The notes: generated by a model not told the origin, from the sequence alone. Counted from the first letter of the stretch, positions 24,701-39,700 are shown. The stretch is DNA of 64,000 bases from Rhea pennata (GCF_028389875.1 NC_084677.1:11822017-11886016), one strand, 5' to 3'. Translations and numbers: made by a program.

Positions 24701-27700
24701 TAATAGATTTGCATCTAAATATTTAATCAGATTCAACTGTTGACATATTTTTAAATAGTCATGTTATTTAATCTGACTTAGACTTTGAAGATGGAGTAAC
24801 TTTTAAAGATTGCCCTACTTAAAGCATACAAAGAATTCATATCCTTGTTGGATGCCTGATTAATGCCAAAAATTGTCATGATCCTGCAAAGTAATCTAGA
24901 AAGGATTTTACTTAAGGGGATAAAATAGATTTTCTCTGTAGCTGGGGGCAATAAGCTTGACAGCTGAAGTGGTAGTTCTTACAAATTTGAATGTAACTGG
25001 ACAGTCTCACTGGCATGGAAGATAAATGTCTGTGCTGATTTCTACTACAAGCAAACTAAAATTTGTTTTTGAAAAATTATATAGGTAGTTAAACATGACT
25101 TCTCTAATATTTCAGTATGAAAGTCTGGATTACTTGGAGTTCTTATTTGACAGACTTCCGCCTCTCCTAGAGGTCATGGTGTTTTTTGTTCACTGTGCAC
25201 ACAAATATGCAGGGGCTAGGCAGACAAAACAGTGTTCACATCAATAGTTTTATGCGAAGACTGAGAGACAGTGAGTGAAAAAGTTAACTCAATATCACTT
25301 TGTCACTGATTTTTGTCACTGGTGTGGGAGGCAGCAATACTGGAGCAAGGGGACAGGAGAAATGTGAAGAAGGGAGGGGGAAACATGGCTGAAGCTGAAC
25401 AGTGGCATTTGGAGTAGAAGATATGGCTAGATGTCTTTTTAAAAAAGGCAGTTTATAGACTGATACTCTGGAAACTGCGTTTATCGGTGCGGCTGGGGAG
25501 GCGGTTACTGCTTGGATTTTTCAGTAGTTGAGTAGGTGGTAATGAAAGGTGGCAGGTTCTGCTGTACCTTTCTCTGAAATTGGCTAATGCTGAGGATGTG
25601 AAGGCACTTCTGAAACACACCTTTGGTCCAGTCCTTTACTAGAAAGCGTGTGCACATGGATTTGGCTAAAGTGGCTGACTACAGGCTCTAGCGTCTGTGG
25701 TGGCCGTGTATTGTTCAAATGGGAGCATAGCAAAAGCATTGCTGTTTTGCTAGTAGTAGCATAATGCTGTGATGAACTTTACCTTGTTGTGTCTGGTGTT
25801 TTATACTTGTATACAACAAAATAAGTTTATTTTAATCTCTGGTACTCATGTGATTAAGAATCTGATGGTTAGTGAAAAGGTGGCTAATGTACCAGGTGTG
25901 TTTGAGAAGAAGCTCTTGTGTTTTTGGAGCTCTTTTTAGACTCTTTCACAATGTAGACTTCACAGGTTTGGTGTGTTAAGTAATGAAAAATACAGATTTT
26001 CTCCTGAGAATCTAGGGGTTATGGTGGCTATTTTTGTCAGACTCCTCCAGATTCATGGCACATCACATTTGTATCCCCTTTGCAGCAGCCTCTATTAGCC
26101 TTTACAGGGACAGTTGACCTTGTCTCAGCTGCTCAGCAGCCTTGTTGGATTATCAGTTCTCAGGCTCCTTGGGCCTGAAAGGTTTTAATGGGGTCACTGC
26201 CAACTGTACTGCAGATACACCAGAGCTAACTGGCACGGTAGCAACACTGAATGTCATGGGGGCTAACTTTCCTTGGCTATTTCTGCTATTTAGGCTTGCT
26301 TGGTTATATATGCATTAATGATATTTGCTACTATTTAGCAAATGGTAATCTTGTAATGTAATCTAGGTTGCTCTGTGTTCTTTGCTTTACAAAGATGGCC
26401 AGTTGCACATGGGTGATTATAATCAAATCTTAAGGTTTTTTTACATGTTTTTCAAAATCAAGAACTTACTGATCATTTCTTTTATAGTCACTATTTAAAG
26501 AATTGTGAATTAAAGAACCCTGTATTAGTTTACATAGTCTGTTGGTGTAGGCTTCTATGAATAGTTAACTGTCCACTGCTCAACACTGTAGAATGGTGCC
26601 AGGTTAAAAATAGTAGTAGTAGCCAGCTTATTAACTTAAATATATTACCCAGTTATGTGTGGCCAACCTTTTGTCAGCACAGCAAATCTTTTAATGGAAT
26701 GATATACTTTATAGATAGAAGTTATTCAAATGTGGAAGTAGCATGTACATTGTGAGGCTGATTTGCCTCTCAAATTGTTCTTACAAAAATTCTTTAAGTC
26801 TTGCAATTCGCTGAGCAGGTGAAGCCAGCAGAATGCAGAATTTGCTTAAAATGCTCTGTAACTCACATTAGGGATGTGGCTCTTGCTGGAGGTGCTTGTC
26901 AGCTGTGGCTAGTTTATAATTTCCTTTGGCTTTTTCTAATTACTGCCACTTGAAACCATTATCTTCAAATCTAAAAGAGTCTATGCAATGAAGACTTAAC
27001 CAGAGTATAAATCTGTTTAATCTTAAGCTATATCAGTATAAGAGGTAAATACTAGATGGATCAATATTGTGTTTAAAAAAAAAAGTTAAACTGGGCAATT
27101 CATGACAATTTCAAAGATCATGTCTCTTGGATCCAAAGGCTCTTTCTCAGAAATATTTAATATTTCTTGAACTCTAACATATGCTTAACCAACTTCTTGA
27201 TGGTTTAAGTGTCATACTACCTTTAGAATGGCTGAAAGTGTATGGAATGACCACACTTACACTGTGAAACGGTACTGGGTGAAAGGAAAGGAAAATGTGT
27301 TTTTGTTTGCCTGAAAACTTCAAAAGGGGCAATGATAAGGTACTGTGTGACCTGGCAGGTAACTCTCCAACTTGGTAGCAAGTGTCCAGTGGACTAAAAG
27401 TCATTTGTCAACTATTCTTGTTTGTTTTGGGGTGTTCTTACAGCCTAGGCGTGAAATTCATGCAATCAAGAAAACTACAGGAATACAGCACATAAATATG
27501 CCTCAGGCCTCTGACTTGCGGAGAAAAAACATATCCTATTTAAAGGACTTAATTACAAAGAGGGCTAGACTGATCTTGTTGAGAATTGAGAGGGCTGGAA
27601 GGGCGGGGAGGCAAAATCTAGTTGTTGTTCGTAGAGTCCCAGGAGTGAAGGAAGCGGCAGTAATAGAGGAAATTGGAGATAAATTTGAGCCTCCCTCAAG

Positions 27701-30700
27701 CATGATTATTCAGCATGATATATGTTTAAATGTCTGAGCAATTGATTTTGCAGAACTATATTCAGTTATGTATATATACCCCCTTTGATACTGACTGTGT
27801 TAAACCTAGTACAACACAGGGTCCTTTTCTGGCTTATAAAATAGGAGTAGTATTGATGTATTGCCACTGTCTGCCTCTAGACAGAGGGATCATAGGATAA
27901 TTCAGGCGGGAGGGAAGCTTGGGAGGTTTCCAGTCCAACCTCCTGATCCAAACAGGGTCATTTTGATGGCAGACCAAGCTGCTCCAGGTCTTCTCCAGTT
28001 GGATTTTGAAAACCTCCAAGGATGGAGATGGCACAACCTCTCTGGGCAACCTGCTCCACTGCTTGTGTGTCCTCTAGGGGAAAAAGGGTTTCTCTGCACT
28101 CAGTCTGAGCCTCTGTTGGTTCAGCTTGTGCCTCTCGTCTCTCCCCCTTGTACCATGCACCGCAGCGAAGAACTCAGGCCCGTCGCCGTAAAAACCGTGA
28201 GGGTCCTGGGTGGCTGCTCTCTGGTGCCCCGAACCTTTCCCGCTTCAGGCAGAATGAGCCCAGGTGTCTCAGCCTCCTTTCACAGGGAAGTGCTCCAAGC
28301 CTGGCTGTCTCGGCGGCCCTCCGCTGACTCGCTGTGGTGGTTGATGGCTTCCTTGTCCTGGGGAGCCAAAACCTGGACATGGTGCCTAGATGTGGTCTAA
28401 CAAGTGCCAGTAGGTGATAAACCCTTCTTTTGATCTACTGGTTATGCTGCTGTTGATATAGCTGGTCAGGGCCCAGCCTGTACGATCGCAAAGGGGTTTT
28501 CCTTCCCAGGTACAACAAGACTTTGGCATAAGCAATGCTCTTAAACCAATATTGAAAAGAAAGTTTTTGTTAATTTTCTTTCTGATTCTTGTTTGTGATT
28601 TGTTTTACAGTTTTAACCTTGATCGTTGACTTAATTAGAATAAAATGGCAAAATAGAACCAGTATGTTTCAAGATACTGGATTTAATAGTTTGTATTTCA
28701 TGTTTACATGAATTATTTACTAAGGGATGCTGCATAGCACTGCTGTTGCTAGTACATTTAAAAATTAAAAAGTAATTTCTTGGTGCACTTCAGGCATTCT
28801 AGGAGTGTAATCCACTGAGACGTGCCATAAATAACCAGTTGCTATTTTAATGAATGACAGCGATTTCACAGGGGATCGTCTGACTTTCTTCAGCCACTTG
28901 CTGCCATCTGCAGTCAGTTGAGCAATACGCTCTGTACTTGTTTGTATTCATTAGGCTTATGCAATTGGGAACAAGTGCATCTTCTGGACACTGTTTAATT
29001 CATGCTTTAGAACTGTCTGCTCTAAACCTGCTCTGGCAAGGCAGAAAGGGAGGAGTGTGTGTATACATGCATATATATATATATACATACATATATACAT
29101 ATTATATATACACATACACACATGTTTTGTAAGCCAGTGTCATAAGTCACAAGGAGCCTTCAGGGAAATGCTTCAAGAAAGTATTTCTGTAGGATGCAAA
29201 TACCTAAATGTTACCTAATCGGTAGCTTAAAGCAGGATGAAGAGAGAATGTAATGAAAGGCTTTTAAATTTTAAATGATATTAGAAGTTACAAATGTATA
29301 CTCAGTGGTGTACCTACCTAGAATATAAACGGTATTTATAAAGCAGATGTCAGTGTAGTAGTTACTTGCATGTACTATAGATTCTATTTGTTTAAGTTTT
29401 TTTTTTAAATCAAGTTGTTCTAGTAATAGTTACTTGCATTTACTATAGATTCTATTCATGTTATTTTTTTTAATTAAATTGTTCTATATAGGAACAGTGT
29501 CAGCTTTTGTTAAGAAACTGTTATATGGCTTATTTTATTAAACACAGTAACTCAAGTTTATCCAGTCAGTCATCTGAGCTAGTGCTGCTCTGTAATGCTT
29601 AAATGCCCCATACAGTCATCTGCTACTTGAATTAAGAGAACCGTGAATTGTCATCTTTTCTTTACCAGTTAAAGAGGAGTGAGATGCTTTGGTTATAGTT
29701 CTGTATTATATGTGAACCCCAGAGGAATAGAAAATGAAGTCATCTTGAGTTCTTTCCTGAAAATAAGAATGCTTTATCGAGTGCAAACACTGTCTTCCCC
29801 CAATTAGTTCTCGCTGCTTGATTTTACCACATACTAGTCAATCTCATGGTTTCCCTTCAGTGCCCTTCCCAGGCCATGGTTTATGCAAACAGTAGACATG
29901 TACAGGTGAGAACCCAGGAAGTTCAGTTGATAAAACAAGTTGGACTCAATGGGATGTGTTGTGCAGTCTCAATATAATTCATTCTCTTTTAAAAACAAAG
30001 CAAAAAACACTTTCAGGTAACTTGCTAAATTGAGACTTGCAGAAAGTTTGCATTTTAAATAATATAAAGATAGAAGTGGTAGGTTAGAAGTTCATTTATG
30101 AAAGTAAGAACAACATTGGTATGAGAAATCTAATCTCTTGTATGTTAGATCTATTTACTGTAGTCTTGCTTTTCCTGAATACATTTCACTATTTTTCCTT
30201 CTGTTGCAAAGCTGTTCCCTTTTTAGTAATTTATGGCTAAATTACTCATTAATTGTGTGGGTGGTACTCAGCATTGCTAAGGTCCAATAGACTTGTTATT
30301 GCCCTCTGGTGCCTGAATTCCTAGACCAGGGTGGTGGATGTTAACATGCTTTTTATATCAAAGGTCTGTTGAGCTGGGAATGTGGGAAACAGTTTTCTGT
30401 GCTCCCTCCCTTCCATCTCCTTGCAAATTCCAGCTTTGCTGATTTGGAGCATTTTAAACTTTTCTTTTTAAAAAGAGAAGTTCATCAAACTCTGTTTTTT
30501 AATGAAAAGTATTATTTACTAACTGTGTTTACATGCAGAAGTGTGATCTGGAATGTTAGTTACTAAGTGACCTAATTAAATACCCTTAAAAGGACAATAG
30601 TGTATGCCTTAGGTGCCTTCTGTAAGAATTCTTGTGGAGACTGGAAACGTAATGAGATTCCTTATTAAGCTCTAATGCATTTATTACTAACCTTGTTGAC

Positions 30701-33699
30701 TGATACACAAGTAATGTGGTTAGTTGGTTCTTCATTAAATATACTTTTTTTTTTTAATTCAACCAATGTAAGACTGATATTTTCAACTTCTTTTACAGGG
30801 TGACCTAAAAACCTATATCTGCAATGAGCAGGAACATATTAAAGGAGATTCACAAATAATGCTGCTACAGAGAATGGCGTGCGAGATTGCTGCTGGACTT
30901 GCTGTAATGCATAAGCATAACTTTGTGCATAGGTATACTTTCCAGATACATTTTTTTGTTATAGTGCACTCTTAAAATTCATATAGATTTTTTTCACTTA
31001 AATAAGTGAGTATTAAAGATAATGTTTTAACACACTATTGTCTAGTTTTACATAACCGAAGTCATGAAAGCATGATGATGAGATGCTGATTTAACTGTGG
31101 TAGTATGGTCCTACAGCTCTCCCCCTGATCACTTACTACTTAGGTTTGCAGCCCATAGAGCACAACCTGCAGCTTAGCCAGTCCAGAAGATGTGGTTGTA
31201 CAACAAATTTTTGGACCAGTTTGTGTGTTGTGTGGTTTTTTGTGTTGCTATAATGATAGTCTTTCAAAAAAATACAAATGTTGTATCTTGAAAATTTCAG
31301 CTCATTGATTTTTTTAAGGACCAGTAACTGCTCAGGCTGGTATACTGAGCAAGAAATTTCAGAATGTTGTCATAAATATTTTGCAAAAGGCTCATGAATA
31401 ATAGTTATATAAATTTTAAAGATGCTCATCTTAGAAATCTCACCCTCAAGCCTCCAGTCCTCAAGTGCTGTTTAAAATATTTTTATGCCATTTTGTGTTG
31501 GCTCAGCTTGTTCTTTGTTGTAGAAACAGCACTTGAATTATTTTGTCCAGCAATTTTAGGAACTTGTTCTAGAGCTCATCAATGCGTATCTTACCTTGTA
31601 GACAGAAAGCAGAGATCTTGTTTTTAGGGAGAAGCTGAACTATTAAACTGAAATTTGAAAAAAATGTCAAACAGAATTAGCAATCCCTGAGAAAATCTCC
31701 AGACCTGACTCAGTTGGTGCCTGATGAGTGGAGCTTTTCTTTTAACATGTTTAATGGTCTTAAATGACTTGAAGCTAGCACCAATCTTAACTGTGAAGCT
31801 GAATAATCACTTGTTTCTTGCATTGCAGCAGCATGGCTTTGTAGGTGTTATTTAACAGTATGCTTTCAGTGGAATACAGCTAAACTTGATAAATAATTAT
31901 CTGCAGATCTGTAAGATTATCACTGTAAATGTTTATTTCTAGCAAAGCTGTCTTGATGCTGTAATTGGTAAAGCTCCAGCATCAGTGACTTTGTTAGTAG
32001 TAAATCCAGGCAACTGCAGATGCATTTATTGTCTCCCCCAAGATACTTATTTAAATAGTATAAAACAAGACGGAAAAATTGGGGGTGTATTTGGAAAGGC
32101 TGCGAATCTGTTTCTGATATATGAAGTTCAGTGAAGAACTAAAGATCTCTTTGGAGGGGGAAAATGTTTTGCTTTGAAGCAGAGAAGTTGCATGGTTTTT
32201 AGACTTTCTACTTCACTGACTTATTTTAAGCCACAGAGAGGTAGTGGTAGAGTGCTTACAGTGCTCTCAACTGTCTGGTACCTTCCTGTCCAACTGAGAA
32301 GCTACAGACTTGAGCAGATAGTCTGCTGAGCTCTGTGCAGCCACAGCTACAGTTCTTGTGAAGCCTTTGTTGAAGTTGCATAGCTTTGAGTTTTAGAAAG
32401 CCCATGCTGCAAACAGCTTCTTGCTGTTAGAGCTGCACTGCTGGCTGTGAGTATTGTGGTCTGGTCTATGGTGGAAATTGGAAACAAATAATTCAGAAGG
32501 TTTTTGTTAAAGGAATTTTTATGAAATATACTACTTTTCTGATGGGCTATTTTTAAAGACTAAAGATGATGTTCTAGTTCAAATGTAATACGTAGTTTTG
32601 TTATTTAGAAGAACTTAATTGGAGGTGTCAGACACCATTTATTGTTTAGGATTGTATTGTAAATTAAGTATATGAACCTGATATGAATTGTTGATAGTTC
32701 TTGCTTATGACAGTGACAGGTTTTGGGTAAAGAGGGGCCTATGTCTCTGCAGTGTGTAAATGGCCTAAGTAGATTGATGTTACAGGATTATTAGAATGAA
32801 ACTACTGCATGTAATTCTTTGTGTAGGTAGAATGCTTGTGACTGTACTTGGCAATTGTAGAGAAGGGAAATGACTGCATCTTGAACTTCTTTACAAAGGG
32901 CAGCAAGGAGGTGTATCAGGCTTTGAAAATGATTCTTTTAGTATACAATTGTTTGATCACACTAATTGTTTTGAAGTCACTTTCTAGTATTATATGAGCT
33001 TTTTGTATAAAGGTTTTATAAGTTATGTTGTCATTAGGTTTAGGATCATTCAGTTGTATTTTGATTCCAGAATATAGATTTTACTTGATTGTGTGGCTCT
33101 AAATTAATTCAGCTTTGAAAATGTGGGAGGGCTATGAGCAAACATAACCCCATGACCGCGAAGCAAACCTTGTTGAGTGAGTCTGATGTAAGGAGAGACC
33201 CTTAGATCACTGTTCCTTTTTCTAGCAGTGATAAGTATTTTTAGAAGTGTTCTGTCTACAGTATTACAGTGAGAGATGGAATGTAGTGTAAGCAGAAGTA
33301 GATTTTTAATCTTAATGAAAACATAAGCAGCAAAAGAACTTTTAATATTTAGTCTGGATCAGAATTATACCTCTGAAATAAATCTCTGAACTGGCCCAAT
33401 TACTGTGTCTAGATTTGCATCATGAGTTGGTCTCTTAGTCTGCATGGGCTGGCTTAGTATCATCTGAAAAGAATCAGATAGGTAGCTCCAGGAGCACACC
33501 TTATCTACTGCAGCCATTAGGCATTTGGTCTATGATATCAGACCATAGCTCACCTGAATAAATCTCTCTGAAATGCATATATTTGGATGTTGAATCCATA
33601 GCAGAAGTTTCATATTACTGATCTGCTCCTATTATGGCCTGATATTTGCTACTGTAACTGGTAAATATGCATAATTTTTAAATGTGTGTATGTGTATAT

Positions 33700-33732
<33 letters not shown>

Positions 33733-36700
33733 TATAAATACATATATAATTTATATATATATATAAATTTTGTTGGCTTTTCAGTTGATACTTTTAAGCT
33801 AGCTGTGCTCCAGCTTTGTTCTAAAAAGTTTTGCTAACTTATTAACCCAGTTGTTTTATGTTGAAGATTTATTCTCAGTTTGGTCTCACTACCTTTTTTT
33901 TTTCCCCTCCAGTGACTTGGCCTTACGGAATTGCTTTCTTACATCTGATTTAAATGTTAAAGTAGGAGATTATGGTATAGGATTCAGTAGATACAAGGTA
34001 GGTTAATTTAGTCATTATTAACTTTTTTTTTTAAGGATTTGGGACCTGAAGTTACAACAAAAATACAATAAGGTTATGAGCTGATACTATAGATCACTGT
34101 TTATCTGAATACAGGATTTTTAAAGCATGACTGGAAAATAACTGTAGCAAGCTCATATAACGGAATATATGATCTTTTTGAATGAGTGGATTTTGTATCT
34201 GTAGAAGGAAATTTTGGATTAAAGTTACACTTATACATCGTATTTTCAGTATTCCTAAAATAATGGCAAGAATTATGGAGAAGTTACTTTTAGTGATTTT
34301 TTTTAATGGAAAAATTTAATCAAAAAATTAATAATGAAAATTTTTAACCTATGTACATATATCAAGAAAGGGCAAAATTCAAGACACTAAAAATGAGTTT
34401 AAGTGTCAAACCTTAAATAAAAAGTTGGCATTCACTTTTCTAGTATTTACTAAGCAGTGATATGGCCTTCCTATGCAGTTTTAATGTCTGCAATTTGGGA
34501 AAAATAGGATTAATTTTTTAAGGTGCGCATAGAGATCACATAAAATGATTAAATTAAAAAAAAAAAAAAAAAAAACCTACCAGCTTCTGGAAGTTGATGC
34601 AATGTTTGTTTAGTCTTTTTCTGTTTTTCTTTTTATCGACAATATAGGAAGATTATATTGAGACAGATGAGAAGAAACTTATTCCTCTCCGATGGACTGC
34701 ACCTGAGTTAGTAACAAGTTTTCAAGACAGACTGTTATCAGCAGAGCAAAACAAGTACAGTAACATATGGTATGTTGTAGGCTTTAACATAACTGAGAGT
34801 ACATTTTTTAATGTTATACTAAAAACAGTAAATATTTAATTGAGTGTATTCAATTATAAATTGAAAATATTCCGTTTAGTTTAGTAGTAAGGTAGTAGGT
34901 TAATCTCTAAAAGAAATCTGAAATGATTCAGATGCTTAGGAATCTTAAGAGATCAATTACATTGAGGAAAAATGTTTAGCAGAGGAATAGGTATTTATAC
35001 TATTAAAAAATAATTGCTCTGTATTTGCCAAATGTCTTCAAATGTTTATAAAAGAAGGAAATAGTAAATGACTTTCAATGCATATACTAGCTGTGGATGG
35101 TGCAAAGAAAAGCTAGATCCTGCTAGGGCCCTGTTAAGTTACAGTGGTAGAAAAGTAGCATCTTAATTTTATGTTGTAGCATTTTTGAAGGCTGTGATTA
35201 ATTATTTGTCTATTATACTAGACACAAATAATAAGTAATAAAAAATAGTAAAAAGTAGTAAACTATGTTTTACTAAGTTAGAAGACAGGATAGATAGAAA
35301 TGGTCTAAGTACTGATTTCTCTACATTCTTCAAGCAGAAATCATCAGATCATGCTATTCATCTAAACTGCAGGCAACTAAAGTCTAAAGCATTCCGAACT
35401 GGAAGTCTAGCCTCTCTGATACAGACCTGCTTTGAGCAGGGCTTTAGGCTAGCTGGCCTTCGGAGACCCCTTACGGTCTAAACTGCTTTATGATAACACA
35501 TGCAGAATCAATTATTTTACATTTTGAGCAAGAACTTTCCCCCCAAACAGCATCAACATTAATCACTGAATGATTATCATTGCATACAGTGTATATATAC
35601 AGCACTGAGCAAAAAGAGCTCCAGTCTATTACAGCTTAAAAATAAGTAATTTTATTATTAAATGTGCAATGTAATAAGTACTTAAAGTACTGAAACAAAG
35701 ATTGTTGTTTTTCTAGTGGTTTGACCCACACCTGTGATTTTTGATCAAAGTTTTTCCTACTGGTAGGCTAACTGTAAGCCTTTTTCTTCCTGTTTCCTAA
35801 TATGCATGCACTTTTTTTTTTTTTTTTTTTTTTCTCCCTTAAAATATGTGGAAGCTTCTTCCATAGTTGAATCATTTGAGGCCTGTAGTCTTTGCCTTCC
35901 TTGGTGCTGCCTTCAAGGAACTTTATTTTTGAGACTTCTACCATTCTGTCAATGCAGCTGAAATGAGTTTGCAAGTTTTGAAGCTATTATGGAGCCAGTG
36001 AAAAAGTGGTATTTTTTCCATCTGACCAATTATGCCTTCTGTAATTCTTACGTTCTTAGCAAAGCAGTTTGAAAACATTCCTTAGAATGTAATTTGCTAT
36101 TCTTTTTCAGGTCACTGGGTGTAACATTATGGGAGCTTTTTGAGAATGCTGCTCAGCCTTATTCAGACTTCTCTGACAGGGAAGTCCTTCTCCATGTCAT
36201 AAAAGAAAAGCAGGTTAAACTCTTCAAGCCACATCTGGAACAGCCATACTCTGATAGATGGTAATTCTTTTTAATTTGTATTCATTCTTAAAGCTGCTGA
36301 ACAAGTTTCTCAGGTTACTCAGTTCTCTTAGAAATACATTAAAATTGCTGCATGAAATCATGTTCCCAGCAAAGAAATGCTAGATAAAAGTAGAATGAGT
36401 TGCTATAGGTGGAAATTCATGCTAGTAATACTAGTTGTTACTCTTCAGTTGATTACATACCTGATTCTTATAAATTCCTTTTCTATGTGGAACCTATTGA
36501 AACATGTTCCTTCTTTGTATAGGTATGAAGTTCTGCAGTTCTGCTGGCTACCTCCAGAAAAGAGACCAACAGCAGAAGAAGTACATAGACTTTTAACTTA
36601 CCTTCGCATGCAAAGCCAAAGGGACTCAGAGATCGATTTTGAGCAGCAGTGGAATGCTCTTAAACCAAATGCCTCAAATAGAGAAACAAATAATTCTGCA

Positions 36701-39700
36701 TTTCCAATCCTAGATCACTTTACGGGAGACAGACTTGGCCATGAAATGGAAGAAGTTCTTACTGTAACTGAAACAAGCCAGGGTCTCAGCTTTGAGTACA
36801 TCTGGGAGGCAGCTAAGCATGATCATTTTGATGAATGTGGTCATGTGAATCCTGATGAAGCAATGGCATACACAAATGTTTTTTTTCCAGTGGAGGTTTT
36901 TGAGAGGTCACTTTCAGAGCAAGGGCCAGGAGCACAAGATGAAAGTGGTCAGGAAACATCACTTGCTGTTCCTGGGGTGCTACCTGTGTTTGATGCCCAC
37001 AAACTTTCTGTTGGAAATGACTACTATATACAATTAGAAGAGAAGGGTAGCAGCTGCAGCATGAGTTTTGATAACCAACCAGTTGTGCTAACTACAGAAG
37101 TTGATCATCAAGAAGCTCTACATGACAAAAATTCTCATTTCATGGTTCTCAGGGATCTTGATGTTGAAGAATCCAGTACTGACGGGGATTTCTTCCAGTA
37201 CAATACAGATCCTAAAGAGGAAATCTTGCCTGCTGCTGATAGTCCAGAAAGTCCTTTCCAGAATGTTTTTGATATTGACAGATCAGAAGAATTGATGAAT
37301 AGAAATATATTTGGCTTAGCTGAAATGAATGATATTCCTAAAGATTTTAAACCAACTGCTTTAAACTCAAACATGGTTGCTATAAATGCAGTTGGTCCTT
37401 CTGAGGAGGAGTGTTCTAGTTGTGCTTCTGAAAATGAAACTGTTCCATTGTGTGAAAATATCTCTAACCAGTCTGGCTTGGTAACCTTTGAAGAACTTTC
37501 TGATAATTTCTTATTTCTTCAAGAGAAAAAGTTGTTAACGGGGATATTGTCTAACAAAACCAGCAGTGATTTCTGGCAAAAACCAGATGCTGTTCTAAAA
37601 AGTATATTAGAAACCTCAAATAGGAACTCTCTAGAGCCTGCGACTATGTTGACTGAAAATGCACCAGTCTTTTCTTTAATACATGAAAATCTTAAAACTG
37701 TGAAAGATGAAAATTTTAATCCAGTGACAAACAAAGATTTGAATTCTCACTCTCAGATTACTATAGAGATGCAGGCAACCTCTAGTCCTTCTGTAGCACA
37801 TAAGTCACGTGATAATCATGTAAATCCTTCCCATTTGAAGGATGAAGGAAAACTGTTAAATATGGAAGTCAGTGAAGTCTTGCCCTGTAATATTGATAGT
37901 CTCTGTCAAGAAGAGCTATCTAAAAATGCTAAAAATCATAATACTGGAAACAATCCATGTTACAATGTTGCTTTTGAAATAGAGTGTGAGGGACAAATAA
38001 AATCTGGAATGCTTATTAATTCTGATGAAATAACTTTAGGTAGTTTTGGTAGGGAAAAATGTAATGATCAGGAAGATATGAAAAAAAGCTTGCAAAATCA
38101 GTCACCCATTTTAAAAAAAGAGGAAGGTTTATTGGAGGAAAGACAAGAAACATCAAATCATTTTCAGAACTGTAAAGATGTTACTGAAGAGATGACATTA
38201 ACTTCTGTTGCTACTTCAGATTGTACAAGTCAAGATAGTCTTTTGGAAGATGGCTCATCTCCTACACAAACTGTAGAACAAGCCTTAGAGACACCTGACT
38301 CTTTGGATTCTTTAGATGTAAATGATGTTTTAGAATCTTTACAGGCCCAGAGTCCTCAGAAGCTTTTGCCACCAGATAAACCTGCTGACAGCGGCTATGA
38401 AACAGAGAACCTGGAGTCTCCAGAATGGACTTCCCATATTGCTGTTGAGGATGCTTCTAATACAGATACTACACTATGTACTGTCAGCGACAGCAGTGTC
38501 AGTGCTTTACCTCCTAATCCAGTCATAATTGTTTCAGAAGTAGCTTGTGTAGATGCAGTAAACAGCAATTTTGAAATAACTCCAAAGATTTTTGTAAGTG
38601 GAAATCAAAACTCATATAGAGACTCTGCCTATTTCTCTGATAATGATTCTGAGCCGGATAAAAAAACAGAAGAAGCCGCGAGTCTATTAAGAGAGACTAT
38701 AAATATAGCTTCTTCAAATAGAGAAGAGAGTAATACTGAAGATTACTGTTTTGAAGAGGCAGAGAAAAAGCATGATCTAAGAAATTACCAGGACATCAAT
38801 AATCAAAATACAAAATTAGAGCTAAATCAGAAGCTAGAGATGCAAGAGACAGATGTCATGATACAGGAGTGTCCTGATAAGCGGGCTGAGACTATGATGA
38901 ATTCTCTGAAAAGATCAGTGGAAAGCAGCTTCAGGAATGAAATAAAACTATCTGATGCTTCCCACAAAAGTGTGTCTTGTGTTGGCACTAATACATCAGA
39001 ACTTCTTTCATACAGAGACTTGAAGTCAGTACATGACATGCGCAATCCTTCAGATTCAAGTAACAGTGAGAAGTCCTTCTATCACATTGAAGGTCCAAAA
39101 CTGAAAGAGCCAGATATTGAAGGAAAATACCTCGGCAAACTTGATGTTTCTGGAATGCTTGACATAGAAGATGGTGATGATGCAGATGAAGAAGATGAAA
39201 ACAGTGATTCTGAGGATGATATGAGGACTTTTCACATGCATAGTTTGAGTTCTGACAGTGAGGATGAAACTGTTCATCAGGTACCTGAGATACTTACAGA
39301 CAAGGATGATGGAAAACATCTGAGAAGCTTGCTGAAACTTCCAAAATCTTCTAAAAATGAAAGTCAACTTGAGCACTGGAAAAATGAGAGAAAGGCTGTA
39401 ACATTCTTTGACGATGTCACAGTCTATCTGTTTGATCAGGTATCCTTTATCTTTTTAATTAGTAAGTTACAATTTTTTTAAACAAGTCATGGTGAAATAG
39501 TGTAATGTTTGTAGATACATTTTTGTAAAGATCACCTTTTTTGTCTTGACAAGATTGTCTTGAGTGTGAGGTGGGTTCTTTTCTAAGAAAAAAAAAACTT
39601 TAAGAAAAAAGCTTTCTAAGAAAAGTGAATAAGTGACCTAGATGCAGTTGTGTGCTGATGGTAGAATAACACTAACTTAAAGTGAAATACGGTTTTGTGT

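Larger units (their letters stand above)
23469..30798 (+). other. LMTK2 intron 6 (7.3 kb)
   Basis: The intron holds a long CR1 fragment (27886-28500), AT/CA microsatellites (29056-29126), a diverged 68-bp tandem duplication (29357-29487) and an unexplained 121-codon plus-strand frame at 27372-27737. No LMTK2 exon is missing, since exons 6 and 7 join in phase. Confidence 0.8.

Noticed and set aside
27861-28400. 179-codon plus-strand frame and overlapping minus frames
   Set aside because: They fall entirely within a decayed CR1 3' region.
33911-33975. HSD/DYG read as an inactivating mutation (pseudokinase)
   Set aside because: These residues are the family norm in LMTK proteins. The lysine, Asp and Asn needed for catalysis are intact.
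36377-36522. Upstream extension of the LMTK2 exon 11 open frame to an ATG at 36377
   Set aside because: The extension is intron read-through: a good acceptor (TTTGTATAG) sits at 36522 and the kinase sequence from exon 10 joins there in phase.
37101-39376. Several 60-106-codon frames on either strand inside LMTK2 exon 11
   Set aside because: Shadows of the real coding frame.
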